From Tipula vernalis (taxonomy: Eukaryota > Arthropoda > Insecta > Diptera > Tipulidae): a stretch of DNA of 64,000 nt. The notes under the pieces are model-generated. The model worked only from the letters and a program-made list of their open reading frames with translations, was not told where the DNA came from and did not search any database. The stretch covers positions 181,328,015 through 181,392,014 of the forward strand of contig OY282558.1 of the NCBI GenBank assembly GCA_958295665.1, written 5' to 3'. A program made the translations under genes and the position numbers. Of this stretch, positions 20,530-35,200 are shown in pieces. Position 1 is the stretch's first letter, and each line of letters opens with the position of its first letter.

Positions 20530-21598
20530 TTAATTTTTTAAGGCTTCAAAATTATATCATAGATTAAACTAATAACTGTAACGTTCACAAAAAAAAAATT
20601 GAAACATTTGGATTTTCACAAATCGCGTGGCAATTGAGAAATCTTTGTGCAATGAAATTGCACCAGGATTTGTGAAAATATAATTTAAATTCAAAAATCA
20701 TCATCGAAAGCATAGGTTACTGCGCTATCGTAGAAAAAAATATATTTTTCGAACTTTCATTTTGAAAAATACATCAAAGTTGGCTCTGACGATGTAAAAT
20801 AGTACTTGCTAAATTTATCTTTAGTTTTACAAGTCCACCTGAGATGTCTACAATTGTTTACAAAAAATTACGAAAAACATTTATTTAATCACAAAATTTT
20901 CATTCGTTCTTAATATTTGGTGAATTTGTTTTATATTTTTACAAATTTTGAACTTGATTTTACCAAATTTGTGCTGCCATGATGTGGATTGACTTAGTGA
21001 CCATCCGATTTGTAGTAAGCTTTTATTTCAATTTGATAGAAAGCAGTTGTTATGAAAATTTTATAAATTTTATTTAAGAATTTGTAATGTTTGGATTTAA
21101 AAATATACCTTAGAAAAAAAGGAATTCCCCATATGTTTTGTATGAAAAGTTTGGTTTTTCCTCGTTTCTAATTCCTTTATAAAAGCTTGATTTTTTAGGT
21201 TAAGGCTTTATATAATCTAGGTTGCTTTGATAAATTGCGTCGCGCTTCTCACACTGTGCATATATTGTCAGAATTAAATAACTAATTTGACTACATAACA
21301 TTCCACTCTAACAATTTATATTATCATTATAAATTGACTTAATAATCAATAAAAATATAAATACTGAAATTCCGATATTGTTACTTCAATACTCATATCG
21401 AAAATTATCCGACATACCGGTATACCCTACAATATATAAACCAATTATACGACGATGAGTATACCACCACCAAATGTTTTGGTTTTGATAATTATGGATA
21501 CAGGATACATTGAAATATAAACAAAGTGTTAAAACTTAGAAGATTTTGTTGAAATGTCACGAACGTTGTAAGTATATAAAATTAATAAAGGCATTTAT
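20530..21598. other. AT-rich stretch, no supported genes
   Basis: Apart from the hairpin at 20612-20679 nothing was recognised. Confidence 0.5.
20612..20679. repeat. Short imperfect hairpin
   Basis: Thirteen bases ATTTTCACAAATC (20612-20624) are complementary to 20667-20679. Pairing continues inward (TGGCAATT with AATTGCACCA) with a small bulge, leaving a loop of about 20 bases. It could be a MITE relic or chance in AT-rich DNA. Confidence 0.5.
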
Positions 21599-21725
21599 TT
21601 AAATCTCCTCAATAGCTTTCATTATTGTGCCAAAACGCTCAAGAGGAGTACCAATTTCGTTTGTGCGTAATCCATCTTGAGTCTGCTTGTTTAATCTTAC
21701 ACACTTGGCGTCCGCAATCTGAAGA
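21599..21725 (-). CDS. Possible terminal exon, unidentified protein
   Basis: On the minus strand a CAG acceptor-like site near 21726 is followed by an open frame IADAKCVRLNKQTQDGLRT, then NEIGTPLERFGTIMKAIEEI and a stop at 21599-21601. AATAAA overlaps the bases right after the stop (TTTAAATAAATG), as in a compact 3' end. I do not recognise the sequence and found no matching upstream exon. It may be the last exon of a small gene or a processed relic. Confidence 0.35.
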
Positions 21726-21729
21726 TCAC

Positions 21730-24700
21730 ATCACAAAGTTAACAAACCAAAATCCATTTCCGAGGTGGAATGGACCTAATAGATGATACACGTATTACCT
21801 ACCTATTACGACTTCGTTTCTCTTCCGAATATATTGGTTATTCAGTATACATACATACTATTTTTTATCGTCACAGGTTGTTGTTGTTTTGCTTTATTTG
21901 TATTTCATTTAACATAATTAATTGTACTCGTAATGTCATTGAATGGTTACGACTAATCTCGGTGTTAGGTGAAACATTCGAAATTTTCAGGTCCGCCAAC
22001 TCTTTGAAAATGCCAAAAATAATTTTTTATTTTGTTAATAAAAACCATTTTTTTAGTATTTATTATACCTATTCCTACTATGAAAAAGGGTAAAACTGAG
22101 TTGAAATAAATGAGATAACCAAATTAATGTTTGATAACGTGCCAATAAGTGTTAAAAATATACAGTTACTATTTTAGATAGGCCTTTAGTAATACCACAT
22201 TTGAGGCCGAGGACTAAAATTAATTGGTGTTTATGTGTCCGAAGCGTATAAAAGGATTTTAATAAAATTGTTTGTGATCGGTTTTCAATGCGGTTTAAAA
22301 CCAAGTTTAGCACATCAAAAGACTTTAAAATAAAATTTACAATTAGCCCAATAGTTAATGTTAAGCAATGAAACTCGGTTCCAGGGGTCGCTTATATTTT
22401 ATAATTTAAGACGATGCACAGTGTTTATAATGAAAAAGTAATATAATTCTGCAGAATTCTGCAGAGGTTGCAGTTAATAGTATTACCTATAAAATAACAT
22501 AAAAATTAGCTGCTCCTAGGTGCCCGTCGATTTTTTATGCACATTATAAAATAAAATATTTCTCGCCCTACTAAATGAACAAAACGGGAAAGAAGTCAAT
22601 ATAGCTTATTTGATGAATAACAGTTGTTAATAAGGCATGAAAGGGGTGACATTTTGTAAATGTGACTAAAGATTCGTAAGCGGTGACCCAAAAACATGAA
22701 AATGGTATGCATCTTAATTCGATTAAGGGAGTACAAAATTTCAGAATTTTGGCAATCGGCCCCACTGTGCGACGGATCCACATCTGTTTCATAATTATCC
22801 CAAAAATTTGCAAAACCATATAGAACACTATTTTTGGGGTCGCGAGACGTAGCTGATTTATTGTAATTTTTGTAAATTTTGAGTTTAATTGTATTCAAAT
22901 AACAATAGTGATACCAAAAACTCCTGCCTAAGAAACTCGGAGCAAAAATTCAATTTAAACAGAGCTTTTTGAGGCGCTTAATGAAAACCCATTTAAAAGT
23001 TTCGGAGTCTGAGGTAAAACGCTACAGGAACTCGACTCATAATGTTACATACAATTTTTATTTTTCCCACTATAACGAAGTTATATTGGGTAAGTATTGT
23101 AATCGCGAAAAAAATTTTGAGTTTCACATTTCTCAACGAATTAGGTTACCAGGATCCCGAAACATCGATTAGAAAATATATCGTGTCCGTTCTTCCATCC
23201 TTCCGTCCTTCCAGTCATACATTTTTATTATTTTTGGTTTACCTCCCATTCTCTCAAATATTGATAGTTTTGGTCGACATTTTGTATGAAGATAGATTTT
23301 GGTAATATGCAGTTTGTGTTAACTTTTAGGTCCATTCGAGTCTAGAATAGATGGGGTTGCAATGGAAGAGAAAACTGCCAAACAGATTTTCTCAAAAACG
23401 TTTTTTTTTGTTATTTTGACGAACAATTTGATAATTCATTTTTTATCTGTTCACAAAATTTGGAGTCGACTGAAGCATTGCATGGGGTTATTTTAACGAA
23501 ATGTCGAACTTTTCGAAGAAATAGTTTTCTACTGGTAATAAACCTTCCAAATTCCAAAAATTGTTCCCAAGGTGTCTTTTAAACAAAATGAATAGATTAG
23601 CGTGTAACATGGAATTTAGATTTCCAAATTTACCTAAAATACTTTGCTGGTGGCAAATAGAGCTGTTGGCTCCAGCTAGCTCGAGCCGAAAAGATCCAGC
23701 TTTTGGGGATAATTGCAGAGTTAGAAGCTCGATATTTTTGTTTGAAATACTCGATCTTTTTATTTTCGACCAACTTTGAAAAAGTACGTCTATGAATTCG
23801 AAAAGTGTGTGCGTGTGTAGCATTTTTTTTTCGAATTTCAAAAATTGATATATTTCAGATTCGGATTCCTCATACCCTCATACCCTGTTTCAGCATAAAA
23901 GTTTCCTGGAAAACCTAGCAATTATTCCTAGACTCAAACATTTAAGAAAATTGAATTTTGGATTATGTGATTATTAAATTTGAAAAGTTAGTAGAATTTA
24001 GAAATTACGTAATTTTGTTGATTAAGAATTGGAGATACTTACATGTTATGGGATATAACTTAGTACTAATTAATTTTTTTAGGAAATTGGGCGAAAATCG
24101 ATAAAATTAAAATATAGTATATTTAGAAATTTAGGATCTGACAAATTACTGATTTTAATTTTTTAATTTAGAAATTTAGTAAATTGAAAAATTAGAATTT
24201 TTTTTTTATATTTAAGAATTCTAGAATTTGTAAAATGCAGAAATACTGATATCTGAGAAATATTGGAGATTTCAAGACAATCAGGAATTCACATACAATT
24301 TTATTGAAAAATTATAAATCTAGATTTAATCCTTGTGTCCCGTTGTTGTGCAATGTATCCCAATAAAATAAATATCCTCTAGTTTATATTGGGGTACCTG
24401 GGTGATTTCATGCAATTTAAAGGAATAATCGTATGAAAGTAGGTAGTGAGACACAATTTATAATTTTTTTAGTTCATAATTTTCATAAATAAAATTCGAC
24501 ATAGTGAAATGAAAAAATACTGAGTTTTACCACTCAATCAAATTTGTGTTAGACATACGAATACAATAAATAGTAATTATAGGAATAATTCGTTAAAACT
24601 GTGCCGATACGACCCTTCGTTAATAGTAAGAAAATCATACGTTAATATAGTGAAACACACAAATTTTTTTATTTTAATCTTAACTACTTACGTTGTAGTA

Positions 24701-27700
24701 TTTATGAATTAATTCGTATAAGATACGAAAAATGTTATTATTTCAAAGCAGTTAAAAACATTTTTGAATGAACAACTTCTTATTATTAACGTAAGAAATT
24801 AAAGATACCATGCAATTTTTCATAATACTAACATAAATTCATACATATCAGTTTAGAAATTCATTATTTGTATATACGAAATTATTCGTGTATAGGAAGA
24901 ATGGAATACTCAGCAGTTAAGAAAAATTCACAAATATGATGATTATTTTCATAAATATACTGAAAATAATTCATAATGTGTAGGAACGATAATTGATACA
25001 CAAAACTAAATAATATTTACATATGTATGGTTCATAGCAAGAATGCAAATTTTTGGGTCGATTGATGAATAAATTCATAAAATCTATACTGGGTGTGGAG
25101 AAATAAAAAACACAAAATTTTGTAATTTTATTATTTATTTATTTTATTAGTCAATATGGGGCTTACTACTCCTTTTAATTTTTTAAATTTTAGTTTATTT
25201 TTAGAAGATTAAATTGATAAAATTTTAAGAACAAATTTGATAAGAGGTAATTTGATCCAAAATATTTGCAATGCGCCATGGTTCATTTTATTGCCCTTCT
25301 GTAAATTAAATGAATTGACAGTACTTTTAATTTCATATTTTGTTACCTTTTAAAACATTCAATAAATTCGTTTGATCCCACTACTGCAAAAACGATTTTA
25401 ATCTATGGCCTCCTTCTTGTGTGGCTGATACATTTTGATTTACAGGAGCGGCAAAATTTGGAATAGTTGATACCGTATAAGGTGGATCGAGTTCCGAATC
25501 GTCAACCATGATCATATTTGAATCGATATAGGTACGATATTTTCTTGCCAGCAACTATATTTAATAATGCTGCAGTGTTGTTAACACATTAAAATTTAGT
25601 CCTGTAGATCACATAATTTATTTATTTACACATTATTTATAGACTCAAAGAAATTTATTTTTTTCACAGAAAAGTGTTCTTATTTTAATTTCACCGAATG
25701 AAAATTGGCACTATTTTAATAAGAACACGTGCAAAATGAAAACACTTGTAAAACACTGGCAAAAAATATCATATTTACCTGTTTTTCAGCATACAAATTT
25801 GGTCAAAATCTGTTACATTAAAAATTTTACAATGAAAATGATTACATTTGTTCCTTTCAAGCTAGCAATTTTTAATAAAGAAGCGAAAGCAATTTATTTA
25901 CTTTCATTGCTCCGAATATTATTCAACTTTACTTTATTTTCATAAATGCTACGAATCAGATTCGTCCAATAATTAATAGTACGAACAAATTCATATACAT
26001 TACGTAATGATGAAACTTGATCTTTTCGCATAATTAGAAATGCAATGGAGCTCTTATGTAAAATATATGAATTTGTTCGTGTTATTAATCAATAATACGT
26101 GAAAAAAACGTGATATTTACTATTTAATTGTATTATTTATGAACATTTTCATCAAAATCAAATTGAAAAAGACGGTTGCTGAAATTTTATGTCTACTAGA
26201 TCTTTTTTCGATTTCTTTTACTTGGAAAATGAAAAATCACTAATATCTGGCGTGTGTGTATATAAGGCATATTTCGGTATGCATTTCACTTCTGTAGCAC
26301 TTTCTGTTCCGGAGGTGGAAATGACTAAAGAAAATTCTTATTCAATAGATGTCATAAAAGTAGGATTTCTTCAAACATAAGCAGCCACCCACACATTCAT
26401 TTAAAATTCGAATTATAATATTCATATATTGTAGTGCCATATCGTCGTGTCCAAATAAGAGTATTACATCTGCAAACCATAAATTTTTTGAAGGGGCGTC
26501 TCAAGTTTTTAATGTTAAATTCGGCTTAATTTTTTTTAAATAAAATTCTTGCCACACTTTCTGGGACACGACGATATTCGTTAATGTAACGAACAATAAG
26601 TATTTAACATATATTTTCGCACTTGTCTTATTCATAAATATTATGAATTGTTCATAAATGTAGTTTTTTAATAAAATCATGCAAGTTGCACTAATACGCA
26701 AACAACATGTGAATGATACTCAAAACTACAAAAAGGCAAATATGACTTTTTTCTTAGCACGGCAGAATAAACTAAACCATTTTTTAGTTTATGAACTATG
26801 ATTCGTAATATTAACGCACAAATGTTTATGGATTTTTTTCTAAATTTGGTTTGTTTCGTAAATATAGTCATTTTTACATTAATAGTACGAATTGCGGTTA
26901 ACGAACGCCATCGTAAATAAAATGCACAAACATTTTTTCAGTGTATAAAGCGCATGAAAAATTCCTTTCAATCTTAGTCAAGTGTAATCGCTAATCTATA
27001 TGTATGCATTATTAGATGTATTAAAACTTAAAAACCAATTACCTGATAAAAGTTGGTTGTCATTTCATCGTTTATTTTAATAAACTGGAAACACCCTCAA
27101 AACTGCACTGTTTTTCTGCATAGTCGATATACACAATATAAGTCTGAATCTGGATGGCGATTTAATGTACATCAACTAATTAAGAGGCTGATGACCGATG
27201 GTTAACAAAATCTTCGCTCCATCATTGTAACCCCTGCACTTTGAGGGCCCAAAATGTTGTACTATAATTGACCTAGTCGCGAACTCGATAGGTCATTCGA
27301 TCAGAATGGCACTATTAGCATAATTGCTTGCGTATGCGTTAGTTCTTAAAATCTTCAACAAATCAAATGAATTCTGTTGTTCACATTCCATACGGGGAAG
27401 ACATATTCCATATGTCAGAAGATAGCAGGGGTGTTTCTGAGCCCGAAAAGAATCTTCTTGAAATGGTATAACCCAAATAGAGTTATGAACGCGGTATTAT
27501 CTTGGCCATTTGCAGCTAATTTTGCGTGACATCGAATATTTATCGATCACTAACTTTAACCTTTCTTTTTGGTATTAGCACGACAGATACAACCCAACAA
27601 CAATCAAGATCCTCGATGTACCCGGTACACATCCTGTGCTTGGTGTAAGAAGAAGCTTCTAAAAGAGAAAAAAAATGTCCAAACGTCCGCAATTTCGCAC

Positions 27701-28190
27701 TGCTTCAAAGTAAGATGATTGCCTTCCAACTCACTCAATATATTAAGAATGAAGCACCGGTAGGACTACTATCTGAATTTTTGAATGTTAACCTAAATAT
27801 TGCTGGTTCACCACAAAACGACCACGAATTACCGCCAAAATCTAGACACAGATTTGCTTTTCGTACGAAATTAATCTCTATCAGCGTTTTATTACAAGTG
27901 CTATTTTGGAATATTAAGAATGAAGAATCGAATACCCTACCTTTAAATTTGTCTGAAACAGATGCAGTCAGAAGATTTTTACCTAGATGCAAAAAGTTTG
28001 CTAACATGACACATAAACTGATTGGTACAGAGTACTCCCGGCAAAGTTGATTTTTGCCACTGTATTCATAATATCTTTGAGCAAGACTTTCCTTAGATTT
28101 TATTAGAAGCCAACCTTCGGCAATCCTCAAGAGCATGTTCGCAAACCTTACAGAAATTAGTTTCTTGGCGTACCCCCTTTCCCCTCCTAT
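21730..28190. other. Long AT-rich non-coding region
   Basis: Reading frames here (for example 22571-22898 minus, 23488-23841 minus, 27715-28196 both strands) show no domain or motif I recognise. A small inverted repeat, AAGTGTTCTTATTTTAAT near 25674 against TTAATAAGAACAC near 25715, was noted. The stretch is probably old TE debris and intergenic DNA. Confidence 0.4.
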
Positions 28191-28193
28191 ATG

Positions 28194-28306
28194 CAATTCG
28201 GTGACGGAAATCGTCGACTTATCTCCAAGATCGTGCGATTTGACATCTTGCGATTATTTTCTATGGGCTACTTAAAGTCATTGGTTCATGTTGATGAAGA
28301 ATTGAT
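28194..28306 (+). pseudogene. Mariner-like transposase C-terminal scrap
   Basis: The frames FGDGN, then LSPRSCDLTSCDYFLW and, after a one-base slip, GYLKSLVHVDE match a block often seen in insect mariner-type DDE transposases (consensus PPRSxDLTPxDxFLWG). Only about 35 residues remain, upstream of the host gene. Confidence 0.6.
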
Positions 28307-28690
28307 CGTAGAATAAAAAAAAATGATTATCAATGGAATTTTTAATCAAATTCTTGTCGGGTAAAATAGTCATGTTATTTTCTGAATGCAACCGATTTAT
28401 AGAAAATTCCATGGCAATGTCGAATGCCATTTTGTCCATTAGTAAATTTTCAGTGCCAAATCCCAAAATTTCGGATTTAATTTAATTTTAATTATTAATA
28501 AAAACCATAATTTTTTTTCTCGTTTCAGTTGTGGCTACGCACGCAAAACTAATGTTTATTTAAAGTCTCCTTCACAATAATAATGTAAACACAAAGTGAC
28601 AAAATCAGTATTAACGAGTGACCTCCTAATAAATTTAGTTATATAATTTCATTAAAATAATGATAAGCTATACCAGTACATTCAACAATC

Positions 28691-29200
28691 ATGGATAAAG
28701 AAAAAATGCCTAGAAAAAAGTCGTTGGGACGGCGTTCCAGTCTTCCTGTACCACCACCTGAACCACAACCGTTTAACGTATCATCGTCGTCATCATCAAC
28801 GACACCAATAATGGACAAAGATTTACCGGAAACAATCAAATATCTGTTTGGTTATAAAGAACGTGAACGGAATTTTTTAAAAATATTTGCCGAAAACTTC
28901 CCTGAGAAGGATGGCGATAGTAGTAGTAGTGTTGCAGGTGAAAATAATTCAAGTGAAACTGTGAGTGATAGTGATAAACTAAAATGTGAAAAGGATTGTA
29001 AAGATTTTATAATGCCATTATTGAATCGTAGTGGGCCATCTGTAGTGGCTGCTCTAGCGACTCAAGATGCCCTTGATCAGTTGGATAAGCTGCATTATTT
29101 ATTACAACAGCTGTTAACGCTGAAAGAACAAAATTATCGAATGTTACGAAATGTGAGGAATGCTGAAACGTTATATGGATTACGTAAAATTCAGGAAAAG
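28691..29200 (+). CDS. Host gene exon 1 (coding part)
   Basis: 170 codons from ATG to the donor AAG|GTACGT. It holds the basic N-terminus, a Ser run encoded by TCATCGTCGTCATCATCA, the acidic Ser-rich linker and the Leu-rich helical segment. Codon use is clean, with no stops. Confidence 0.8.
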
Positions 29201-32200
29201 GTACGTTATGTATTTGTCATAAATGTATAAATATTTATGTTGTATTATATTTCCATTTATTTTGATTTAGGGCATATTTTTTTATTATACATTATTTAGT
29301 TGTTCTTTGCATGAATTTTATTTTTTCTCTTAATAAAATTTAATTAAATTAGAGAGTTAAAATTAAAGAAACCAAAACCAAATTCAGATAGCGCATGAAG
29401 CGATAAATCCTCAAGAAGAATTATCGGATAACGATGAATTAGAAGCTGAAATAGCACAAAATGAAGGATTATGGGATTCAATTTGGGCAGCTGGCAGAAG
29501 TGCAACAAATAAACGACTCAATTCAAAACGGTATATAAAAATTACGAATGGGGGTCACATTCCCAAATTTATTGTCACTTATATTACTTATAATTATTAA
29601 TGTTAAAATAAGTGACTCTAATTTGGCACTGTGGCTTATTCATACATATTTTGTTTATAAATTAAATGGCAATAAATGCATTTTTGGGTATTTATAATTT
29701 TGGCAGGAGATCAGTAGATGTAGGCAATTCTCTTAATTTAATTACAACTATTATTTATAATCTTAGGCTATTATGTCTGAGCCAAATTATTCCTATTAAA
29801 ATTAGGCATTAGACAGTTTAATTCTAAATTTGTGTTAATATTTTAATTAAATTCATAAATCTTAGACTACTTAGTAGAAACAAATATTTAATTTATCGGA
29901 AATTTTTTAAATATTTCGCTAAAATGAATTTTCGAAGACAGTTATAAATTATTTACATAACTACCTGTGGAATCTGTACTGACTACGGTTTACTAGGTTC
30001 TTTATATGGTATGTATCGATAATGATTTTGGTTTTATTGTCGGGTTGTATTAGGCCACTTTTGATGGATCGTTTGAAAATCATTTTAGTCCGACCGCTGC
30101 TCTAACATGCATATTTATAGGTTGGATTCTACGATTTATTTATTGCAATTGCGAAGGAAAATTTGATGTTAATCTGAATTCATTTAAACTGAAAAGGGGT
30201 TAGTTCTGCTGTGCTTGGCAAGCCTGCCAGGTTAAGTTCAAAAATGCATACCCGAGAAATTAGTCAGTACACTACATCTTATTCGCTTTTAAAGTGCCGC
30301 AAGGGGCATCACCATTGCAATTAGACAAAGGTGGTTAACACAATTTTAAGTATCGCACATGTAAGTGTTATTGGCAAATTAATTGGTCTACCCATTTTGG
30401 TAAAAAGGTTTTCCAATTGTCCAGCACAAACGCTACACAAGTTAATGAAACCTTCTTAAACAAGACGAATTCGTCCAATTATCTAAATGATTTGCAATAC
30501 AATCAGGAGTCTGTGAGGCCTTTGAGATTTTACGTAATTCTGTAGAAAAACACCAACAAAACTAGTTTTAAAAGGTTCAAGTAATTGCATGGTAAACCAG
30601 AATGAAATTTCAGCGCTAGTTGCTGTTACTGAGCAATATTGTATTTCTTACAAATTTTAAGGTAAGGGAACTTAATAAAGCTCGGCCAACATTAAACCGA
30701 CATTTTTGTTTGGATTAAAAAATGTTATTTGAGCTTTAAAAGGGAAGGTATCAAATTGCGCAGAGTTGTTGCAATGGGGTAGATTAGGCGTTATGTGTTT
30801 GAATCTGGGCTGTGTGAATGGATTACATGCAAAAATCGAATTGGCTCCAAACAAAATATGGAACGAAGGATACATTTCGCAAAATAGCACCTGTACAAAC
30901 TATTGAAGTTTGCATAATTGGCCAGCATAGGAAAATCATCTTATCTTAGTCCACTCTTGTTGCATGACTCGTTTAAAGTTAATTATATTCACAATTCTAA
31001 ATGTTTACTCCTTATTCTCTTCTCGACCAAATGCGCCATTTGGGTGATGACTTCGTTATTTTTTCTCCTGCAGTCGTTTGCATTCATTCTCATATTTCTC
31101 AGGGAAATAATGGCCAGTGTCAAGCTGGTAAATTATGCTTTTTGCATTCTGGGCCTCTGTTATTATTGACGAGTCGACCAACAATCAACACGACTATGTT
31201 ATCGTTTAGTTTTTCATTTAGTATTACGGACGAATAACGAATCGAAATATATTTTACGACAAAAAACGATTTACAAACGAAATTCGTAACACAAATTTTG
31301 CCAGTCACCATGGTTTGATGAGTGGATTGATTTTTTCATAATCGTAGGCTTTTCGGCATGAAACACGGTAATATCAACTTCAACAATTAATTAAAATTTA
31401 TTTTAATATTAATTGTAGATTTTATAATTAATAAATTAGATATTATGGTCGCCATCATCTCCTAGAAGACTTTTTGGGTCTGAAAGTAACTGAAGTTATG
31501 GCCAGTTAAGCCATATGGAACGCAAGTGTTCTGGATAACGAGCAAAAGTACGATCGGTAAATAAAATGCATTTACCGGTAATCGGTTAAACGGTTACCGC
31601 TATTAAATTCCCGAGAGGAGGAATCCGGTATAATTGATTTTTAGTGAACAATACTTTATGGTGGAATCGCGTTTGAATCAACTTATTCGAGAACATAACG
31701 GTTCGCATGACGTGCAACCGGCACACACTGAAGATTATTGGTTACCTTCGACGAAGTAAACCGAGGAAACTCAGAGTCTTTGGGCTCAAGAATCAAGCGA
31801 TGATACGCCGACGTTAAAAACATTTTTTAAGTTTCTTTTAAATAGAACAGACGCCTTCAATAGCAAGAGAACTCCAAATACAGGACGTCAGAGATTCTCG
31901 AGGAGTTACGGCAGCACCAATGAAGGAGGGACAGGTCCAGTGTGCCCAGTTGGTGAACGTAGACAATGCGTCAAGGCAGATGTTTTAATTGTCTCAACCA
32001 AAATCATTGAGTATACAGGTGTTTAGCGAAACCAAAATGCACATAGTCGCTGTCGATTCCCGCCAACAGAGTTTACCGTGTGGTCATGTTAATCAAGTTG
32101 TGCTACTGACTAAGTGACTACCGAAGTCAATGTTACTGACATCAAGGTGGAATAATATAAATGTCGAGTATTACTGGATCCCAAATCAGTTTCATCGTTT

Positions 32201-35200
32201 GTAGCTGAACGATTGTGTAATAAATTAGATACTAAGCAAAGCAGATTGCAAAAGGATCAGTGACATTGAATATTAAGTCAAAATTTAATCATATGTTAAT
32301 GAATGCGGACGCATTGGTATTTCCTCAATTACGAGTAAGTGGAGAACTACCTCGTCAAGTAATTGATGTTGATTTATCATCACTTCCCACCGTATTTTTA
32401 GCCGATCCCAATTTCAACGTTCCTGGTAAAGTGGTTTTCTTATTGGGCGTAGAACGCTTATTCAATCTACTCCGCGCGGGCAGACTTCAACAAAAGGGCA
32501 AAGAGTAGCCATTGAAAGTGATCTCGGATGGATCTTAGATGGTGCCCTTAGGACAAATATAAGAGAAAGGTCAGAAAGTTATACTAGCATTACCAAATCA
32601 AAGGTAATTGACATTGACACCACAGTACGTAAGTTTTGGGAAGTTAAAGAACTACCAACAAAATCTAGGGTAACAGTCGAAGAAGAGAATGGTGAACGGA
32701 TATTTCAAACCACAACAACACGAAACAAAGATGTACGATTTGTGGTGAAATTACCCTTCGACAACCAACAGGAACAGTTAAACAAATCGAAAACAAGACT
32801 AATGTCGTTAGAATGAATGTTTCGGGCCCAAAATAACGTGTTTATTCCGCATCCTGGCGTATTAAAACCGGAGAGCAGTTGCACCAAATTAGCTCTGAAC
32901 AATACACTGATGGTAGGGCCTTGAGTTCAACTAACATTGCAAGAAATACTACTGAAATTCCGAGAATTCCGGGTTGCGATATTGAGTGACATAGAGAAAA
33001 TGTATCGACAAATTTTTGTGAATGAAAATGATCGTAAATATCAAACCATAGTATGGGGAAACAAGGAGAAAGATGATTTCGAGTGTTACCAACTAAACAC
33101 TGTGAAATATGGGACAGCATCGGCACTATTGACGATGTATAATGGCAGGAGCAGATACCGTAGCAGATGGAATATATTTGAAAAACCAGATGATGTCAAT
33201 GTTGGCTTGTTCCGGAATGAACCTGCGAAAGTGGATGTCGAATTCTAGAGACCATATGGAAACTATTACAGTAGAAGGTTGCACACTAACTTTTAGAATG
33301 CCTGATGATGAAGAGGTTACGATCAAAGTGTTTGGTTTGAAATGGGATTCAGAGAAGGATGTGTTCACAAACAAGGTGAAACTGGGAGATCCAAGCTGTA
33401 CGAAGAGGGGAATGCTGTCAGAGTGCAGTAAGATTTTTGATCCTTTAGTTTGGCTAACATTAGTGCACATGTCAAAGGCATTTTTAAAATTATTTAGACA
33501 ACACCAACCAATTGGGATGATGAGCTGCTGCCTGACATTAAACAGTTAGAGGTAACTTAAAGAAATAATCTTTCAGTACTATAGGGCCCTACTGCAGGGG
33601 TTACCTCATATACAATTGCACGGTTCTAGTGACTCAACTTCAAGAGGAAATGCAACTGTTATAATATAACAGTTGCATTTCCTCTTGAAGTTGCGTCACT
33701 AGAACCGTGCGATTGTATATGAGGTACCCCCTGTAGTAGGCCCCTATAGTACTGAAAGATATATTATATGCCCGTTACAGAAAACTGAATGGAAACTAAG
33801 AATGCATGTTGGTTACAGCGAAATCTAGAGTATCGCTAATTAAAGTAGTGTCGATTTCAAGGCTGGAGTTATGTGGAGCACATTTGCTGATGAAGTTACT
33901 TGTCTCAATAGCTGAAGTGTTGCGAGTTAATAAAAGTGACATAACCGCGTGGACCGACTCCACCATTGTGTTGACTGGTTAAATGATCACCCAACACGGT
34001 GGATAACGTTAATTGTCGGCAACAGGACATCTCAAATTGTAGAGATTGGGCGAAATCAATGGCTTCATGTTCCAGGATCTTTGAATCAATCTGATCCAGC
34101 CTCCACTACATTTTTAACAAAATCAGTGGAGGGATGTCCAGTCCAAAGAAAAACATATGGAACAGCAAAAGACGAAAACCCCAAATGGATATCATCAATG
34201 GCAGCAGAGATGAGTACTATTCATTAAATGATAAATTATTGGCTAAATATTCAGTCTGGAATCGATTATTGATGGTAGTTGCGGTGATTTTGCGTTTTAT
34301 AGCTAACGCAAAACCAAAAGAACAACAAAAAAGGGAAATCGGACGAATCAAAGTCGAAGACATTGAAAGATCTCTAAAATGGTGTTGCAAGCAAGATCAG
34401 ACAAAGCATCTACAGGCGGAAATAATGTCAATTCCATTCATTTATGTCCATTTATAGACAATGAAGGACTATTACATCCACTTATAATATCAAATAAATC
34501 CCGATGTGCAGAATTGATCGTCTTACATTATCACATAGTCATTTCATTATTCGGGAATCCAGTTGACGTTAAGTTTGTTAAGGCAAAAGTTTTGGATAGT
34601 TCGCGGAAAAGATGTGATTAAAAAGATGATAAAGCAATGTGTGAAGAAGTGCTTCAAGGTCAATCAACGATTTCAAAGTCAACAAATGGGTGAACTAACG
34701 AGAGACAGAGTTCAACTAGTGAGGCCGTTTTTGATCAAGCCGAAGGCAAAGAGCATGCAGGAGGGGACTATGCAGCGATATCTACAGTGATTGCGGCAGT
34801 AATTTTAAAGGCGCAAATAATTAGTGGGCCGAACTGTACAAATTTATCGAAAACAATAACAACGACATATATTACAAGCTTTTAAATGAGAGAATTACGT
34901 GGCATTTCAACCCACCACACGCTCCAAATTTTGGAGGAATATGGGAGGCGGCTTTGAAGTCTTTTAAAATACATAGCTGAAACGAGTGATTGACAGTTGC
35001 TAAAATGATTTTAAGGTAAAGTTCTAAAATATAGAAAATCGAGAGGTGACTCGGTTATTTCCTTTCTCGGAAAATAAAATAACCATAAAATAGGTGTAAA
35101 TTCCTCCTTTTCCCAAATATTTCCTACTTTTCCTAAAAATGTATCTAGAATAGAGCAGTAATTGGTCTCTTTTCCAAAATATTTTTATAGAATTTTCCTC

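Larger units (their letters stand above)
31640..34985 (+). mobile_element. BEL/Pao retrotransposon fragment BEL-2
   Basis: Gag end, protease, RT, RNase H and integrase segments follow in BEL order on the plus strand. LTRs were not found. The 3' part stops within the integrase core near 34980. Blocks change frame repeatedly and several deletions are visible. Confidence 0.8.

Noticed and set aside
22571..22898. Two overlapping minus-strand frames of 85 and 100 codons
   Set aside because: Not recognisable as any family. They may be TE debris, but there is no block I can name.
27715..28196. Overlapping frames on both strands (111 and 153 codons)
   Set aside because: They are each other's shadows and neither has a domain. 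I could not decide which, if any, is real.
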